This document shows, in pieces, positions 31,517 through 39,781 of a DNA stretch of 64,000 nt. The notes beneath the pieces were generated by a model. The model was not told the DNA's origin, did no database searches, and was given only the letters and a program-made list of their open reading frames with translations. Each line of letters starts with the position of its first letter. Positions within the stretch are counted from its first letter, which is position 1. The DNA is from Pseudonocardia hierapolitana. Its GTDB lineage: Bacteria > Actinomycetota > Actinomycetes > Mycobacteriales > Pseudonocardiaceae. The translations under genes were made by a program, and so were the position numbers. The stretch spans positions 8,370,001 through 8,434,000 of the forward strand of contig NZ_VIWU01000001.1 of the NCBI RefSeq assembly GCF_007994075.1. Direction: 5' to 3'.

Positions 31517-32212
31517 TCAGGAGTGCAGGCGCGCGAGCGCGGTGCTCGCCGCGTTCTGGATGTGGCGGGCGCAGGCCGCCGAGGCGGCGTCGGCGTCGCC
31601 CGCCTCGACCGCGTCGACCACGGCGCGCAGCTCCGCGGCCGCCTCCCGCGGCCGGCCCGGCACGGCGAGCGACGTGGCCCGCAGCAGCCGCACCCGGGCC
31701 TGCAGCCCGGCGAGCGTCTCCTGCAGCGGCCGGCTGCCCGACCCGGCGAGCAGCACCTCGTAGAAGCGGTCCTTGGCGTACAGCTGGTCCTGAGGGTCCG
31801 CCGCGTCGGCGGTGCGCTCGATCTCGGCGACGGCCGCGCGCAGCGCCGCCACCTGGTCGGGCGTGGCCCGCTGCACGAACCGCTGCACCGCGAGCGCCTC
31901 GAGCGAGGCGCGCATCTCGTAGAGGTCGGCGGCGTCGTCCGGGGTCAGTGCGGTGACGATCGCGCCGCGCTGCGGCACCACCGTGACCAGCCCTTCCACG
32001 GCGAGCTGCCGCAGCACCTCGCGGACCGTGGCGCGGGAGACGCCCAGCTGCTCCACCAGCTCGCGCTCCACGAGCCGTTGGCCCGGCTGCAGCCGGAACC
32101 CGAGTATGGCGTCGCGCACCAGCGTGACGACCTGCTCGCGCAGCGGCGCGGCGACACGGCCGATCTGGTCGGCGGACCACACCGACGACGCCGGGCTGCC
32201 GGTCACGCTCAC
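31517..32212 (-). CDS. GntR-family (FCD) transcriptional regulator
   Basis: The 231-residue protein has an N-terminal winged helix (LREQVVTLVRDAILGFRLQPG, then LVEQLGVSRATVREVLRQLAVEGLV) and a C-terminal FCD effector domain (YEMRASLEALAVQRFV, AKDRFYEVLLAGSGSRPLQ, VVDAVEAGDADAASAACARHIQ), which binds a metal and a small carboxylate. GTG 32212 overlaps the upstream stop (GTGA) and has AGGAG 8 bases before; GTG 32206 is an alternative. It is embedded in the operon, so it is transcribed with its probable targets. It is similar to the GntR at 42497 in the first 40 residues (SADQIGRVAAPLREQV against SQIGRVAAPLRTQV). Confidence 0.93.
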   Translation of the reverse strand: MSVTGSPASSVWSADQIGRVAAPLREQVVTLVRDAILGFRLQPGQRLVERELVEQLGVSRATVREVLRQLAVEGLVTVVPQRGAIVTALTPDDAADLYEMRASLEALAVQRFVQRATPDQVAALRAAVAEIERTADAADPQDQLYAKDRFYEVLLAGSGSRPLQETLAGLQARVRLLRATSLAVPGRPREAAAELRAVVDAVEAGDADAASAACARHIQNAASTALARLHS

Positions 32213-33093
32213 CCTCCCCTCTCCTGCCGCAACCATCGCACGATCTCCGTGTGGTCCGCAGCCGGCCCCAGCGCCTCGGCCGCCTCGGCCCACAGCTCGA
32301 CGGTGCGCGCGGCGAGCGCCGACGGCGCGCCGGTCGCCTCGGCCAGCCCCAGCGCGATCCGGATGTCCTTGAGCATGAGCCCGAGGGCGAACCCGGAGTC
32401 GAACGTGCCGGGCAGCACGAAGTTCGGCCACTTGTTCTCGGTGGACCCGCTGCGACCGCTCGAGCCGTTGACGGCCTCCAGCATCACGGCCGGGTCCAGC
32501 CCGAACCGCTGGCCTGCGAGCAACGCCTCCGAGCTGGCCAGGAGGTGCGCGGCGGACATCAGGTTGTTGAGGGCCTTCAGCGCGTGCCCCGCCCCCACCG
32601 GGCCGACGTGGCGCATCCGGCCGAGCACGCCGAAGAGCGGCACGAGTGGGGCGACGACGTCCTCCGGCCCGCCCACCATGATCGTCATCGTGCCCGCGGT
32701 GGCCCCGGAGACGCCGCCGGACACGGGCGCGTCGACGAGCACGGCGCCGCGCTCGGCGACCTGCTCGGCCAGCGCGCGCGTCCGCAGAGGCTCGGAGGAG
32801 CCCATGTCGACGAGCACGGTGCCCGGCTCGAGCGCGTCGAGCAGCCCGGCGCCGTGCACCACGGCGTCCACGACGTCGGAGTCCGGGAGCATGAGCACCA
32901 CGACGGGGACGCCATCGGCCACCAGCGGGGCCTTCTCCACCTGCGTGACGACCCGGTCGAGCTCCGGGCGCGGCGCGCTGTCGTACCCGCGCACCGCGAC
33001 CCCGGCCGCGGCCAGCCGCCGCACCATCGGCGCGCCCATGCGGCCGAGCCCGACGAACCCCACGGCCTGCGGGAGGCCGGTCCGCTCAGCCAT
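32209..33093 (-). CDS. 3-hydroxyisobutyrate-dehydrogenase-like NAD(P) oxidoreductase
   Basis: The 294-residue beta-hydroxyacid dehydrogenase has a Rossmann start (VGFVGLGRMGAPMVRRL), the substrate-binding signature DAPVSGGVSGA (121-131), and the catalytic Lys173 in GHALKALNNLMSA. It reduces or oxidises a short hydroxy acid with NAD(P)(H). It overlaps the PcaC-like gene by 8 bases on one side and the GntR gene by 4 bases on the other. A second, distinct member sits at 33888 in the same operon, so the pathway has two such steps or two substrates. Confidence 0.92.
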   Translation of the reverse strand: MAERTGLPQAVGFVGLGRMGAPMVRRLAAAGVAVRGYDSAPRPELDRVVTQVEKAPLVADGVPVVVLMLPDSDVVDAVVHGAGLLDALEPGTVLVDMGSSEPLRTRALAEQVAERGAVLVDAPVSGGVSGATAGTMTIMVGGPEDVVAPLVPLFGVLGRMRHVGPVGAGHALKALNNLMSAAHLLASSEALLAGQRFGLDPAVMLEAVNGSSGRSGSTENKWPNFVLPGTFDSGFALGLMLKDIRIALGLAEATGAPSALAARTVELWAEAAEALGPAADHTEIVRWLRQERGG

Positions 33094-33490
33094 CGCCGCG
33101 CTCCGCCGCGATCTCAGCGTCGATCTCGGCGAGCACGCGCTCGGCCACCCGGAACGACTCCAGCGCCGCCGGCACCCCGCAGTAGATCGCGGCCTGCAGC
33201 AGGGCCTCCTGGATCTCGGCCTCGGTGGCGCCGTTGGTGACCGCACCGCGCACGTGCACGCCGAGCTCGTGGTTGCGTCCCAGCGCCGTGAGCATCACCA
33301 GGTTGAGCAGGCTGCGGGTGCGCCGGTCCAGCCCGGGACGGCCCCACACGTCGCCCCAGCAGGCGCGCGTGACGAACTCCTGCACCGGCCGGGAGAACTC
33401 GCTCACCGCGGCGAGCGAGCGCTCGACGTGCGCCTCGCCGAGGACCTCCTTTCGGATCCCGAGCCCCTGCTCGTAGCGCTGGTCGGTCAT
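33086..33490 (-). CDS. 4-carboxymuconolactone-decarboxylase-like protein, PcaC type
   Basis: The 134-residue protein matches PcaC over its length: GIRKEVLGEAHVERSLAAV, then GRPGLDRRTRSLLNLVMLTA, NHELGVHVRGAVTNGATEAE and ALLQAAIYCGVPAALESFR. The His in LGVHVRGA and the conserved Arg are as in PcaC of the protocatechuate pathway. Without pcaB, pcaD or pcaH nearby, the substrate may be a related lactone. It starts at ATG 33490, which overlaps the stop of the cupin gene, and overlaps the next gene by 8 bases. Confidence 0.9.
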   Translation of the reverse strand: MTDQRYEQGLGIRKEVLGEAHVERSLAAVSEFSRPVQEFVTRACWGDVWGRPGLDRRTRSLLNLVMLTALGRNHELGVHVRGAVTNGATEAEIQEALLQAAIYCGVPAALESFRVAERVLAEIDAEIAAERGDG

Positions 33491-33891
33491 CGTTCTGCCC
33501 CCCGGTAGTCGTCCTCGGCCACCTCGTCCAGCCACACGGTCGGCCCGAGCGACACCGCGAGGTGGGTCATCACCGTGTCGGGCGTGCCCCCGTGCCAGTG
33601 CCGCTCCCCCGGTGGCACCCACACGACGTCCCCCGCGCGGATCACCTGCGGCCGCTCGCCGTGCGTGCAGACCCAGCCGAGGCCTGCGGTGACCACGAGG
33701 ATCTGGCCTGCGGTGTGGTGGTGCCAATAGGTCCGCGCACCCGGGGTGAACGTCACCGAGTTGATCGTGTTGCCCTCGGCGGTGGTGGGCAGCACCGGAT
33801 CGCCCCACACCGTGCCGGTGAAGGTCTCCGTGCGGGCTTGCGTCGGCGTGGTCTCGGGGGCCCGCCCCCGGACGATCTGCACTGCTCTCAT
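33487..33891 (-). CDS. Cupin-domain protein
   Basis: The 134-residue protein is a single cupin: motif 1 is TYWHHHTAGQILVVTAGLG (two metal-binding His, then the Gln/Glu) and motif 2 is GDVVWVPPGERHWHGGTPD. The set HHH...H indicates a metal-bound barrel, as in small dioxygenases, lyases or isomerases, including proteins that occur next to PcaC. The ATGA overlap with the PcaC-like gene means the two are made together. The reaction is not known. Confidence 0.9.
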   Translation of the reverse strand: MRAVQIVRGRAPETTPTQARTETFTGTVWGDPVLPTTAEGNTINSVTFTPGARTYWHHHTAGQILVVTAGLGWVCTHGERPQVIRAGDVVWVPPGERHWHGGTPDTVMTHLAVSLGPTVWLDEVAEDDYRGAER

Positions 33892-34793
33892 CCCTCCGTC
33901 TGGTCGTGCACACGGACTCCGCCTGCCACGTCGCCGATGGCGTCGACCACGCGGTTGCTGATCTGGTCGCCGTAGCCGAGGTTCTCGGCGAGCCCGAAGC
34001 TCGCCAGCGGCCCGGCGGCGTTGAGGCTCGGCACCCCGAGCCTGCCGACGAGCTCGACGTAGAGCGCCACGTCCTTGGTCATGAGCCTCCCGGTCAGCCC
34101 GCCCTCCAGGTAGTCCCCGCGCACGATGTGCGGGAACCGGTTGCTCGTCGCCCAGTTCGCCCCGCTGCTGGAGTTGAGGACGTCGAGGAGCACCGGCAGG
34201 TCGAGCCCCGCCTTCCGGGCGGCCACCATCACCTCGGCGGTGGCCGCGAGGGACACCGCGTTGAGGAAGTTGTTGAGCAGCTTGGCGGTGTGGCCCGCCC
34301 CGGAGGCGCCCATGTGGTGCACGTGGGCGGCGATCGGCTCGAAGACCCAGGCGATCTCCGCCAGCGCGTCGGCGTCGCCCCCGGCCATGATCGTCAGCGT
34401 GCCCTTCTCCGCGGCGGCCGCCCCGCCGGAGATCCCGGCGTCGAGGTAGCGGACGCCTGCGGCCGCCGCCTCGCCGTGCAGCGCCGCGGTGGACGCCGGG
34501 GAGGCGGTCGAGAGGTCGACGATCGTGTCGCCGGGCCGCGCCGCCGCCAGCAGCCCGTCCGGGCCGCGGACCACCGGCTCCACCACGTGGCTGTCCGGCA
34601 GGGACATCAACACCACCCGGGCCCGCCCGGCCACCTCCGCGGGCGAGGCCGCCGAGGTGGCGCCCGCCGCCTCGGCCGCACCGGGCCGCGGGTCGTACCC
34701 GACCACCTCGATCCCGGCGTCGGCCAGCCGCCTGGTCATCCGCCCGCCCATGTTCCCCAGGCCGACGAACCCGACCGTCCGCGCCCCGCTCAC
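33888..34793 (-). CDS. Second 3-hydroxyisobutyrate-dehydrogenase-like oxidoreductase
   Basis: The 301-residue protein has TVGFVGLGNMGGRMTRRL at the N-terminus, the loop YLDAGISGGAAAAEKGT (the position of DAPVSGG in relatives, with AG in place of AP), and catalytic Lys171 in GHTAKLLNNFLNA. This altered loop separates it from the family member at 32209. The start GTG 34793 overlaps the SDR stop. It probably handles a different hydroxy acid or a tartronate-like compound of the same pathway. Confidence 0.9.
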   Translation of the reverse strand: MSGARTVGFVGLGNMGGRMTRRLADAGIEVVGYDPRPGAAEAAGATSAASPAEVAGRARVVLMSLPDSHVVEPVVRGPDGLLAAARPGDTIVDLSTASPASTAALHGEAAAAGVRYLDAGISGGAAAAEKGTLTIMAGGDADALAEIAWVFEPIAAHVHHMGASGAGHTAKLLNNFLNAVSLAATAEVMVAARKAGLDLPVLLDVLNSSSGANWATSNRFPHIVRGDYLEGGLTGRLMTKDVALYVELVGRLGVPSLNAAGPLASFGLAENLGYGDQISNRVVDAIGDVAGGVRVHDQTEG

Positions 34794-35626
34794 GAGAACC
34801 ACCCCGGGTGCATCCGCTCGTCGCCCGGCCGCGGGTCCCACGCCCCCGCCCCGCCGGAGGGCCGCACGGTGTTCACCGCGGCCGCCCCGCCGTCGACGGA
34901 GACCACCTCGCCGGTCATGTACGCCGCCCCGTCCCCCAGCAGGAACGCGACCACCGAGGCGATCTCCTCGCCGGTGCCCGCCCGCCGCAGCGGGGTGGTG
35001 GAGGCGCGCCGCACCATGTCGTCCCCGCCGCCGGGCCCGGTGCCCGCCCCCGCGAACAGCGCGGTGGGCACGATGCCCGGCGCCACGGCGTTGACCCGCA
35101 CCCCGATCGGACCCCCGTACAGCGCGGCACCCTTCAACACGCCGAGCACGCCGTGCTTGGAGGCCTGGTAGGCGAGCAGGTCGTCGCTGCCGCGCAGGGA
35201 CGCGATCGAGGCGGTGAGCACGATCGCCCCGCCGCTGCGCTGCTCCTCGTACCGGCGGAACGCCGCCCGCACCCCGAGGAACACCCCGCGCAGGTTGATC
35301 CCGATCACCCGGTCCCAGTCGGCGACCGACAGCTCGGTCAGCCGGGTCAGCGGGCCCGGAATCCCGGCGTTGAGGTGGTGCAGGTCGATGCGCCCGAACG
35401 CCGCGACGCCCGCGGCCACCGCGGCGTCGACGTCCTCCTCGCGCGACACGTCCCCGGTGCACACCACGGTCTCCACCGGCAGGTCGGCGGCCAGCGCCTT
35501 CAGGCGGTCGCCGTCGACGTCCTGCAGGACGAGCCGCACCCCCTCGGCCGCGAGCCGCCGCGCGCTCGCCGAGCCGATTCCGCCCGCCGCCCCCGTGACG
35601 AGGCCGACCTTCCCCTCCATGCTCAC
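34790..35626 (-). CDS. Classical SDR-family NAD(P)-dependent dehydrogenase
   Basis: The 278-residue enzyme has the cofactor loop TGAAGGIG (11-18), Asp36 or nearby acidic residues at the end of strand 2 (LVLQDVDGD), suggesting NAD preference, and catalytic Ser140, Tyr153 and Lys157 (AYQASKHG). The N-x-x-G motif reads NAG. GGAGGGAG precedes GTG 35626, which overlaps the upstream stop (GTGA). The C-terminal tail (RPSGGAGAWDPRPGDERMHP) is longer than usual. It oxidises or reduces an alcohol/ketone in the operon pathway. Confidence 0.92.
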   Translation of the reverse strand: MSMEGKVGLVTGAAGGIGSASARRLAAEGVRLVLQDVDGDRLKALAADLPVETVVCTGDVSREEDVDAAVAAGVAAFGRIDLHHLNAGIPGPLTRLTELSVADWDRVIGINLRGVFLGVRAAFRRYEEQRSGGAIVLTASIASLRGSDDLLAYQASKHGVLGVLKGAALYGGPIGVRVNAVAPGIVPTALFAGAGTGPGGGDDMVRRASTTPLRRAGTGEEIASVVAFLLGDGAAYMTGEVVSVDGGAAAVNTVRPSGGAGAWDPRPGDERMHPGWFS

Positions 35627-36450
35627 GCCGCTCCCTCCGTCGTTCCCGCCACCCGGACGACCAGGTCCCCGAGCCCGGCGGGCAGCCCGCCCACCCGCTC
35701 GGGGAACCGCCGCCCGACGTCGGCGTCGTGGCCCGCCACCAGCAGCCGGCCGCTGTCCTCGCACATCTCGCGCAGCACGTCGAACCCCCGGTACATGTCG
35801 GCCAGGTCGGCCACCACGAAGAACGGGCGGTCGCGCTCCAGCTCCTCGTAGAAGTGCAGGGCGTCGGCCGCGAGCACCACCGCCTCGCGCTCCCCCGTGG
35901 CGACCTGCGCCACGAGCTGGCCCGGGGTGTGCCCGCCGACCACCACCAGCTCGATGCCCGGCGCGAGGTCGCACGTGCCGTCGACGAGCCGCAACCTGCC
36001 CTGCTCCCCCGCCGCGGCGAGGTGTGCCAGCTCGTCGGGCTCGGTGGAGTGGGCGAACTGCATGCGCCGCGCGTAGGGCCCGGTCCAGAACTCGTACTCC
36101 CGGCGCGCCAGCACGATCTCCGCGTTCGGGAACCGGTGCAGGTTGCCGATGTGGTCGTAGTGCGCGTGCGACACCACGACCCGGTCGACCGCCGCGGCGT
36201 CCACCCCGAGCGCCGCCAGCGCCTCCACCGGGTCGGTGAGCAGGGTGCGGCGCCTGCGCGCTCCCGCCTGGGCGCCGAACCCGCAGTCGACCACCACCGT
36301 GCGCTCGGCGCCCCGGACGACCCAGAAGAAGTAGTCCATGGCGATCTCGGCGTCCGGTTCGCCGTAGAGGTGGTAGTTGAGGTAGCTCTCGGCCTTCGTG
36401 GTGGTGCGCGTGCCGTAACGGACCGCGAGGACCTCGTAGGCGGCGCTCAC
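35623..36450 (-). CDS. Metallo-beta-lactamase-fold hydrolase, lactonase-like
   Basis: The 275-residue protein has the zinc-binding HxHxDH motif at residues 95-100 (VVSHAHYDHIGN), a downstream His (VVVGGHTPGQLV), and a bridging Asp (VVLAADALHFY). With the start VLAVRYGTRTTTKAESYLNYH and its length it resembles AHL-lactonase-like proteins, which open lactone rings. In this operon a pathway lactone is the more likely substrate than a quorum signal. GTG 36450 overlaps the MFS stop (GTGA). Confidence 0.9.
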   Translation of the reverse strand: MSAAYEVLAVRYGTRTTTKAESYLNYHLYGEPDAEIAMDYFFWVVRGAERTVVVDCGFGAQAGARRRRTLLTDPVEALAALGVDAAAVDRVVVSHAHYDHIGNLHRFPNAEIVLARREYEFWTGPYARRMQFAHSTEPDELAHLAAAGEQGRLRLVDGTCDLAPGIELVVVGGHTPGQLVAQVATGEREAVVLAADALHFYEELERDRPFFVVADLADMYRGFDVLREMCEDSGRLLVAGHDADVGRRFPERVGGLPAGLGDLVVRVAGTTEGAA

Positions 36451-37763
36451 CGGGTGGCCTCCGCAGGCGTGGCGGTCGCGGCGTCGAGCCCGCGCCCGCG
36501 CACCTCGGGCAGCCACCGGGCGAGCGCGAGCGTGGCGACCGCGGCCACCACCACCATGTACAGGGCAGGCAGCGTGCTGCTTCCCGTGCCGCTCGCGATC
36601 GCCGCGGCGATCAGCGGGCCGGGCCCGCCGATGAGGGCGAGCCCCAGGTTGAACCCGATCGCGCTGGACGTCGAGCGGGTCTCGGCCGGGAACAGCTCCA
36701 CGAGCATGCACACCGTCGTCACGCTCACCATCGACTGGAACACCGCGAACAGCACCATCCCGCCGACGACGCCCGCCGCCGTACCCGTCCCCATCAGGAC
36801 GAACGCCGGGACGCTGACGACCGCGAGCCCGAACCCGCCGACCAGGTTGACCCGGCGCCTGCCGAAGCGGTCGGAGACCGCGCCCGCGATCGGGCAGAGC
36901 ACCGCGTAGCAGACGAGGCCGGTGGCGACGAGCACCAGTGCGCGTGGCCGGGACAGCTCCACGGTCGCGGTCAGGTAGGTGACGACGTACGTGGCGAGGT
37001 AGTAGAAGCCGAGCCCCTGGACGCTGGAGAAGGCGAAGGTCAGCGCGATCGCCCGGACGTCGCGACCGGACTGGCGCAGCGGCGCCTCCGAGCGGGCCCC
37101 GGCCTCGACGAGCCGCTGGAACACCGGCGTTTCGTCGATCCGCAGCCGCACCCAGGTGCCGACGGCGGTCAGCGGCACGGCGACGAGGAACGGGATGCGC
37201 CAGCCCCACGCCGACATCTGCTCGGGGGTCAGCGAGAGCTCGAGGGTGAGCACGAGCAGGCCGCCTGCGCACGTCGCGAGCGCCGCGGTCGCCGAGACCA
37301 CGCTCGCGAACCGCCCGCGCCGGTCCACCGGCGTGTGCTCGATCAGGAACGCGGCCGAGCCCGTCCACTCCGCCCCTGCGGAGAAGCCCTGCAGGCAGCG
37401 CAGCAGCACCAGCAGGACCGGGGCGAGCAGCCCGGCGCTCTCGAACGTGGGCAGCACCCCGATCAGCGTGGTCGCGAGGCCCATGAGGCCGATCGAGAGC
37501 GTCAGCAGGGCCCGGCGTCCCCACCGGTCGCCGACCGCCCCGAGCACGAACCCGCCCAGCGGGCGCATGAAGAACGCCACCCCGAACACCGCCAGCGACG
37601 CCAGCAGCGACGCTGCCGGACTCGCCCCGGGGAAGAACAGCCGGCCCAACGTGGCCGCCAGGAAGCCGTAGATCGCGAAGTCGAACCACTCCGTGAAGTT
37701 GCCGACCCCCGTCGCCAGCGCGGCCACCCGGCGGGCCGCGCCGTCCTGCACACCGTGCTTCAT
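36447..37763 (-). CDS. MFS permease of the metabolite:H+ symporter (MHS) family
   Basis: The 438-residue transporter has 12 membrane segments and MHS features: GNFTEWFDFAIYGFLA at segment 1, the loop 2-3 motif GAVGDRWGRRALLT, and GAEWTGSAAFLIEHTPVDRRG near segment 5. MHS permeases take up aromatic or dicarboxylic acids and betaines with protons. It is the first gene of the nine-gene operon, and all following genes overlap or nearly touch. The 132-base gap to the divergent GntR gene holds a GntR-type box at 37803. Confidence 0.93.
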   Translation of the reverse strand: MKHGVQDGAARRVAALATGVGNFTEWFDFAIYGFLAATLGRLFFPGASPAASLLASLAVFGVAFFMRPLGGFVLGAVGDRWGRRALLTLSIGLMGLATTLIGVLPTFESAGLLAPVLLVLLRCLQGFSAGAEWTGSAAFLIEHTPVDRRGRFASVVSATAALATCAGGLLVLTLELSLTPEQMSAWGWRIPFLVAVPLTAVGTWVRLRIDETPVFQRLVEAGARSEAPLRQSGRDVRAIALTFAFSSVQGLGFYYLATYVVTYLTATVELSRPRALVLVATGLVCYAVLCPIAGAVSDRFGRRRVNLVGGFGLAVVSVPAFVLMGTGTAAGVVGGMVLFAVFQSMVSVTTVCMLVELFPAETRSTSSAIGFNLGLALIGGPGPLIAAAIASGTGSSTLPALYMVVVAAVATLALARWLPEVRGRGLDAATATPAEATR

Positions 37764-37802
37764 CGCACTCCTTCTTCGACGAGCTGGACGGACCGTCAGG
37801 CT

Positions 37803-37809
37803 GTCAGAC
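37803..37809. promoter_or_regulatory. GntR-type operator core GTCAGAC
   Basis: GTCAGAC matches the general GntR half-site rule GT-N3-AC and lies in the divergent promoter between the MHS gene (37763) and the GntR gene (37896), in the context CTGTCAGACAATCC. TGTCAGACA is a nearly perfect dyad. Either GntR in this operon could bind it. Confidence 0.5.
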
Positions 37810-37862
37810 AATCCTCCGCCACGGAAGGTGGGCTGAGTCACAGGAGCGACCCGCAGTCGATC

Positions 37863-37889
37863 TTGATCGGGACGCCGTCCTGCTACCGT
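37863..37889 (+). promoter_or_regulatory. Possible leaderless promoter of the gntR gene
   Basis: TTGATC (37863-37868) and TACCGT (37884-37889) are 15 bases apart, and the GTG start at 37896 is 6 bases further on. No ribosome site precedes the GTG. This spacing suggests a leaderless transcript, common in actinobacteria. The -35 to -10 gap is shorter than ideal. Confidence 0.35.
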
Positions 37890-37895
37890 GGCCCC

Positions 37896-38555
37896 GTGCC
37901 CGCCAACGACGGTTCGGCTCCCCCACCGGCGTCCGTCCGGGACGCGGTGCTCCGCTCGATCGCGCACGGGTCGCTGCGCCCGGGTGACGTCCTCTCGGTC
38001 GACACCCTCGTCGCGCGCACCACCGCGTCGCCCGACACCGTCATCGAGGCGCTGCGGGCGCTCGTGGAGCTCGGCGTCGCGCGCAGGGACGGCCGCGAGA
38101 TCGTCGTCGCCGACCCGATGGCCACGACCATGGCCGACACCGACGAGGTCCGGCACATCCTGGAGGAGGTGGCGGTCCGCCGGTTCGTCCGGCACGCCAC
38201 CGAGTCGCAGGTGGCCGCGCTGCGCCGGGCCGTCGAGGACGTCGAGCGGGTCGCGGCGGAGCCCGACCCGCCGCTCGAGCGGCTCGTCCGCGCCCGCGAC
38301 TGGTTCTTCGTCGTCCTGCTGCGCGCCGGTGGGCTCGCCACGCGGGACCTGCTGCGCACCCTGCGGTCGTACGCCGGCCTGGTGATGTCGCTCGCGGTGG
38401 CCGGACCGGGGCGGCCCGCCGAGATCGTGGAGGAGCTGCGCGCCATCCAACGGGCGCTGGCGGCCCGCGACGCCGACGCCGCCGTCGCCGCCTGCGACCG
38501 GCACCGCCGCAACTCCACCGACGCCGGGCTCAAGCAGCTCGGCGCCGCCCCGTGA
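37896..38555 (+). CDS. GntR-family (FCD) transcriptional regulator
   Basis: The 219-residue protein is a divergent GntR: a short winged helix (SVRDAVLRSIAHGSLRPGDVL, VDTLVARTTASPDTVIEALRALVELGV) and an FCD domain (VRHILEEVAVRRFVRHATE, RDWFFVVLLRAGG, IQRALAARDADAAVAACDRHR). The helix 3 region SPDTVIEAL replaces the usual SRxxVREAL, so its DNA contacts may differ. It is divergent from the nine-gene operon, which it probably regulates; the embedded GntR at 31517 is a second candidate. Confidence 0.88.
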   Translation: MPANDGSAPPPASVRDAVLRSIAHGSLRPGDVLSVDTLVARTTASPDTVIEALRALVELGVARRDGREIVVADPMATTMADTDEVRHILEEVAVRRFVRHATESQVAALRRAVEDVERVAAEPDPPLERLVRARDWFFVVLLRAGGLATRDLLRTLRSYAGLVMSLAVAGPGRPAEIVEELRAIQRALAARDADAAVAACDRHRRNSTDAGLKQLGAAP

Positions 38556-38559
38556 CCCC

Positions 38560-38583
38560 CCGCGGTCACCGCGATCACCGCGG
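38560..38583. terminator. Hairpin between convergent gntR and ADH genes
   Basis: CCGCGGT (38560-38566) pairs with ACCGCGG (38577-38583) around a 10-base loop. It overlaps the ADH stop codon and follows the gntR stop by 4 bases, so it can stop transcription from both sides. Confidence 0.5.
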
Positions 38584-39660
38584 CACGATCACGCCGATCA
38601 CGGTCCGGTGCGTGCGCGCCGCCTCCATCGCATCCTCCACCCGGTCCAGCGCGAACTCGGCGCTGACCACGAGCGAGGCGTCGAGCCGCCCGTCCTCGAG
38701 CATCCGCACGTAGCGGGGGATGTCGTGGTGCATCCGCACCCGGCCGTTCTGGCTGCTCACCACGGTCCGCCCGTGCAGCGCGACCGGCACCTGCGGCAAC
38801 GACAGCTTCGCGCCGAGCGGCTCGCACCCGGTGAGCACCGTCGTGCCGCCCCGGTGCGTCATGAGCACCGCCTGCCGCTGCGCGAGCGCGGGCCCGGCCG
38901 CCTCCAGCGCGTAGGTCACGCCGTACCCGCCGGTGAGGGCGCGCACCTGCTCGACCGGGTCGGCCTCGTCCGGGTCGAGGACGGCGGTCGCGCCGGCCTT
39001 CACCGCCCGGTCCCGGCGGCCGGCGTCCGGGTCGAGCGCGATGATCTGCCCGGCCCCGGCCAGCCGCGCACCCTGGATCATCCAGAGCCCCAGCTGGCCG
39101 CACCCCACCACGGCCACGTCCGAGCCCGGCACCACGGCCGCCACGTTGAACACCGAGCCGAGCCCGGTGGTGACCCCGCAGCCGAGCAACCCCAGCTCGA
39201 CGTCCGACAGCCTCGAGTCGAGTGCGACCACCTGGCGGGCGTCCACCGACATCACCTCGGCGTAGCCGCCGACGTTGCCCGCCGCCGTCGCGATCGACCC
39301 GTCGGCGAGCCGCGCCACCGGCGGCGGGCCGTCCGGCCGGTCGAAGATCACCGAGCACTGGTCGGTGCGGCCGCGCGCGCAGTAGAAGCACCGGCCGCAC
39401 TCGGCCGTGCCGTGCACGACCACGCGGTCGCCGACCCGGACCCCCATGACGTCCGGACCCAGCTCCTCGACGACGCCCATCGAGGCGTGCCCGAGGATCG
39501 TCGGGGGCTCCTTGCCGAACACCCCGTCGGCGTTCATCACGTCGGTCGCGCAGAACGGGGTCGCGCCGGTCCGCACGCGGATCCGGCCCGGGGCGAGCGG
39601 GAGCAGCTCCACCTCCTGCACGTCGAGCCGGCCCGGCCCGGTCATCACCGCTGCCCTCAT
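38575..39660 (-). CDS. Zinc-dependent medium-chain alcohol dehydrogenase
   Basis: The 361-residue MDR enzyme has the catalytic-zinc region FCATDVMNADG and GHASMGVVEELG, the four structural-zinc cysteines in ECGRCFYCARGRTDQC, and an NAD-binding loop VVGCGQLGLWMIQGARLAGA. The pattern fits aryl-alcohol or glutathione-independent formaldehyde-type dehydrogenases. GAGGAGGG precedes ATG 39660. It is downstream of the esterase by 121 bases and likely co-transcribed. It has exactly the length of the ADH at 48135 and is similar in its first 30 residues, so they may be paralogues acting at different steps. Confidence 0.92.
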   Translation of the reverse strand: MRAAVMTGPGRLDVQEVELLPLAPGRIRVRTGATPFCATDVMNADGVFGKEPPTILGHASMGVVEELGPDVMGVRVGDRVVVHGTAECGRCFYCARGRTDQCSVIFDRPDGPPPVARLADGSIATAAGNVGGYAEVMSVDARQVVALDSRLSDVELGLLGCGVTTGLGSVFNVAAVVPGSDVAVVGCGQLGLWMIQGARLAGAGQIIALDPDAGRRDRAVKAGATAVLDPDEADPVEQVRALTGGYGVTYALEAAGPALAQRQAVLMTHRGGTTVLTGCEPLGAKLSLPQVPVALHGRTVVSSQNGRVRMHHDIPRYVRMLEDGRLDASLVVSAEFALDRVEDAMEAARTHRTVIGVIVPR

Positions 39661-39781
39661 CGCCCCCTCCTCACGGCGCCCGGCGCGCAGCCGCGCCGTC
39701 GCCTCCGCGTCGGCCACGGGCCCCTCCGGGTCGCGGTCCGGCTCGCTCGGGACACGGTCGCGTCGCCGTCGCGGACGTCGG

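Noticed and set aside
35623..36450. Quorum-quenching AHL lactonase
   Set aside because: The HxHxDH motif is shared by many hydrolases; the operon context with permease and dehydrogenases points to a catabolic lactone, so the specific name was not used.
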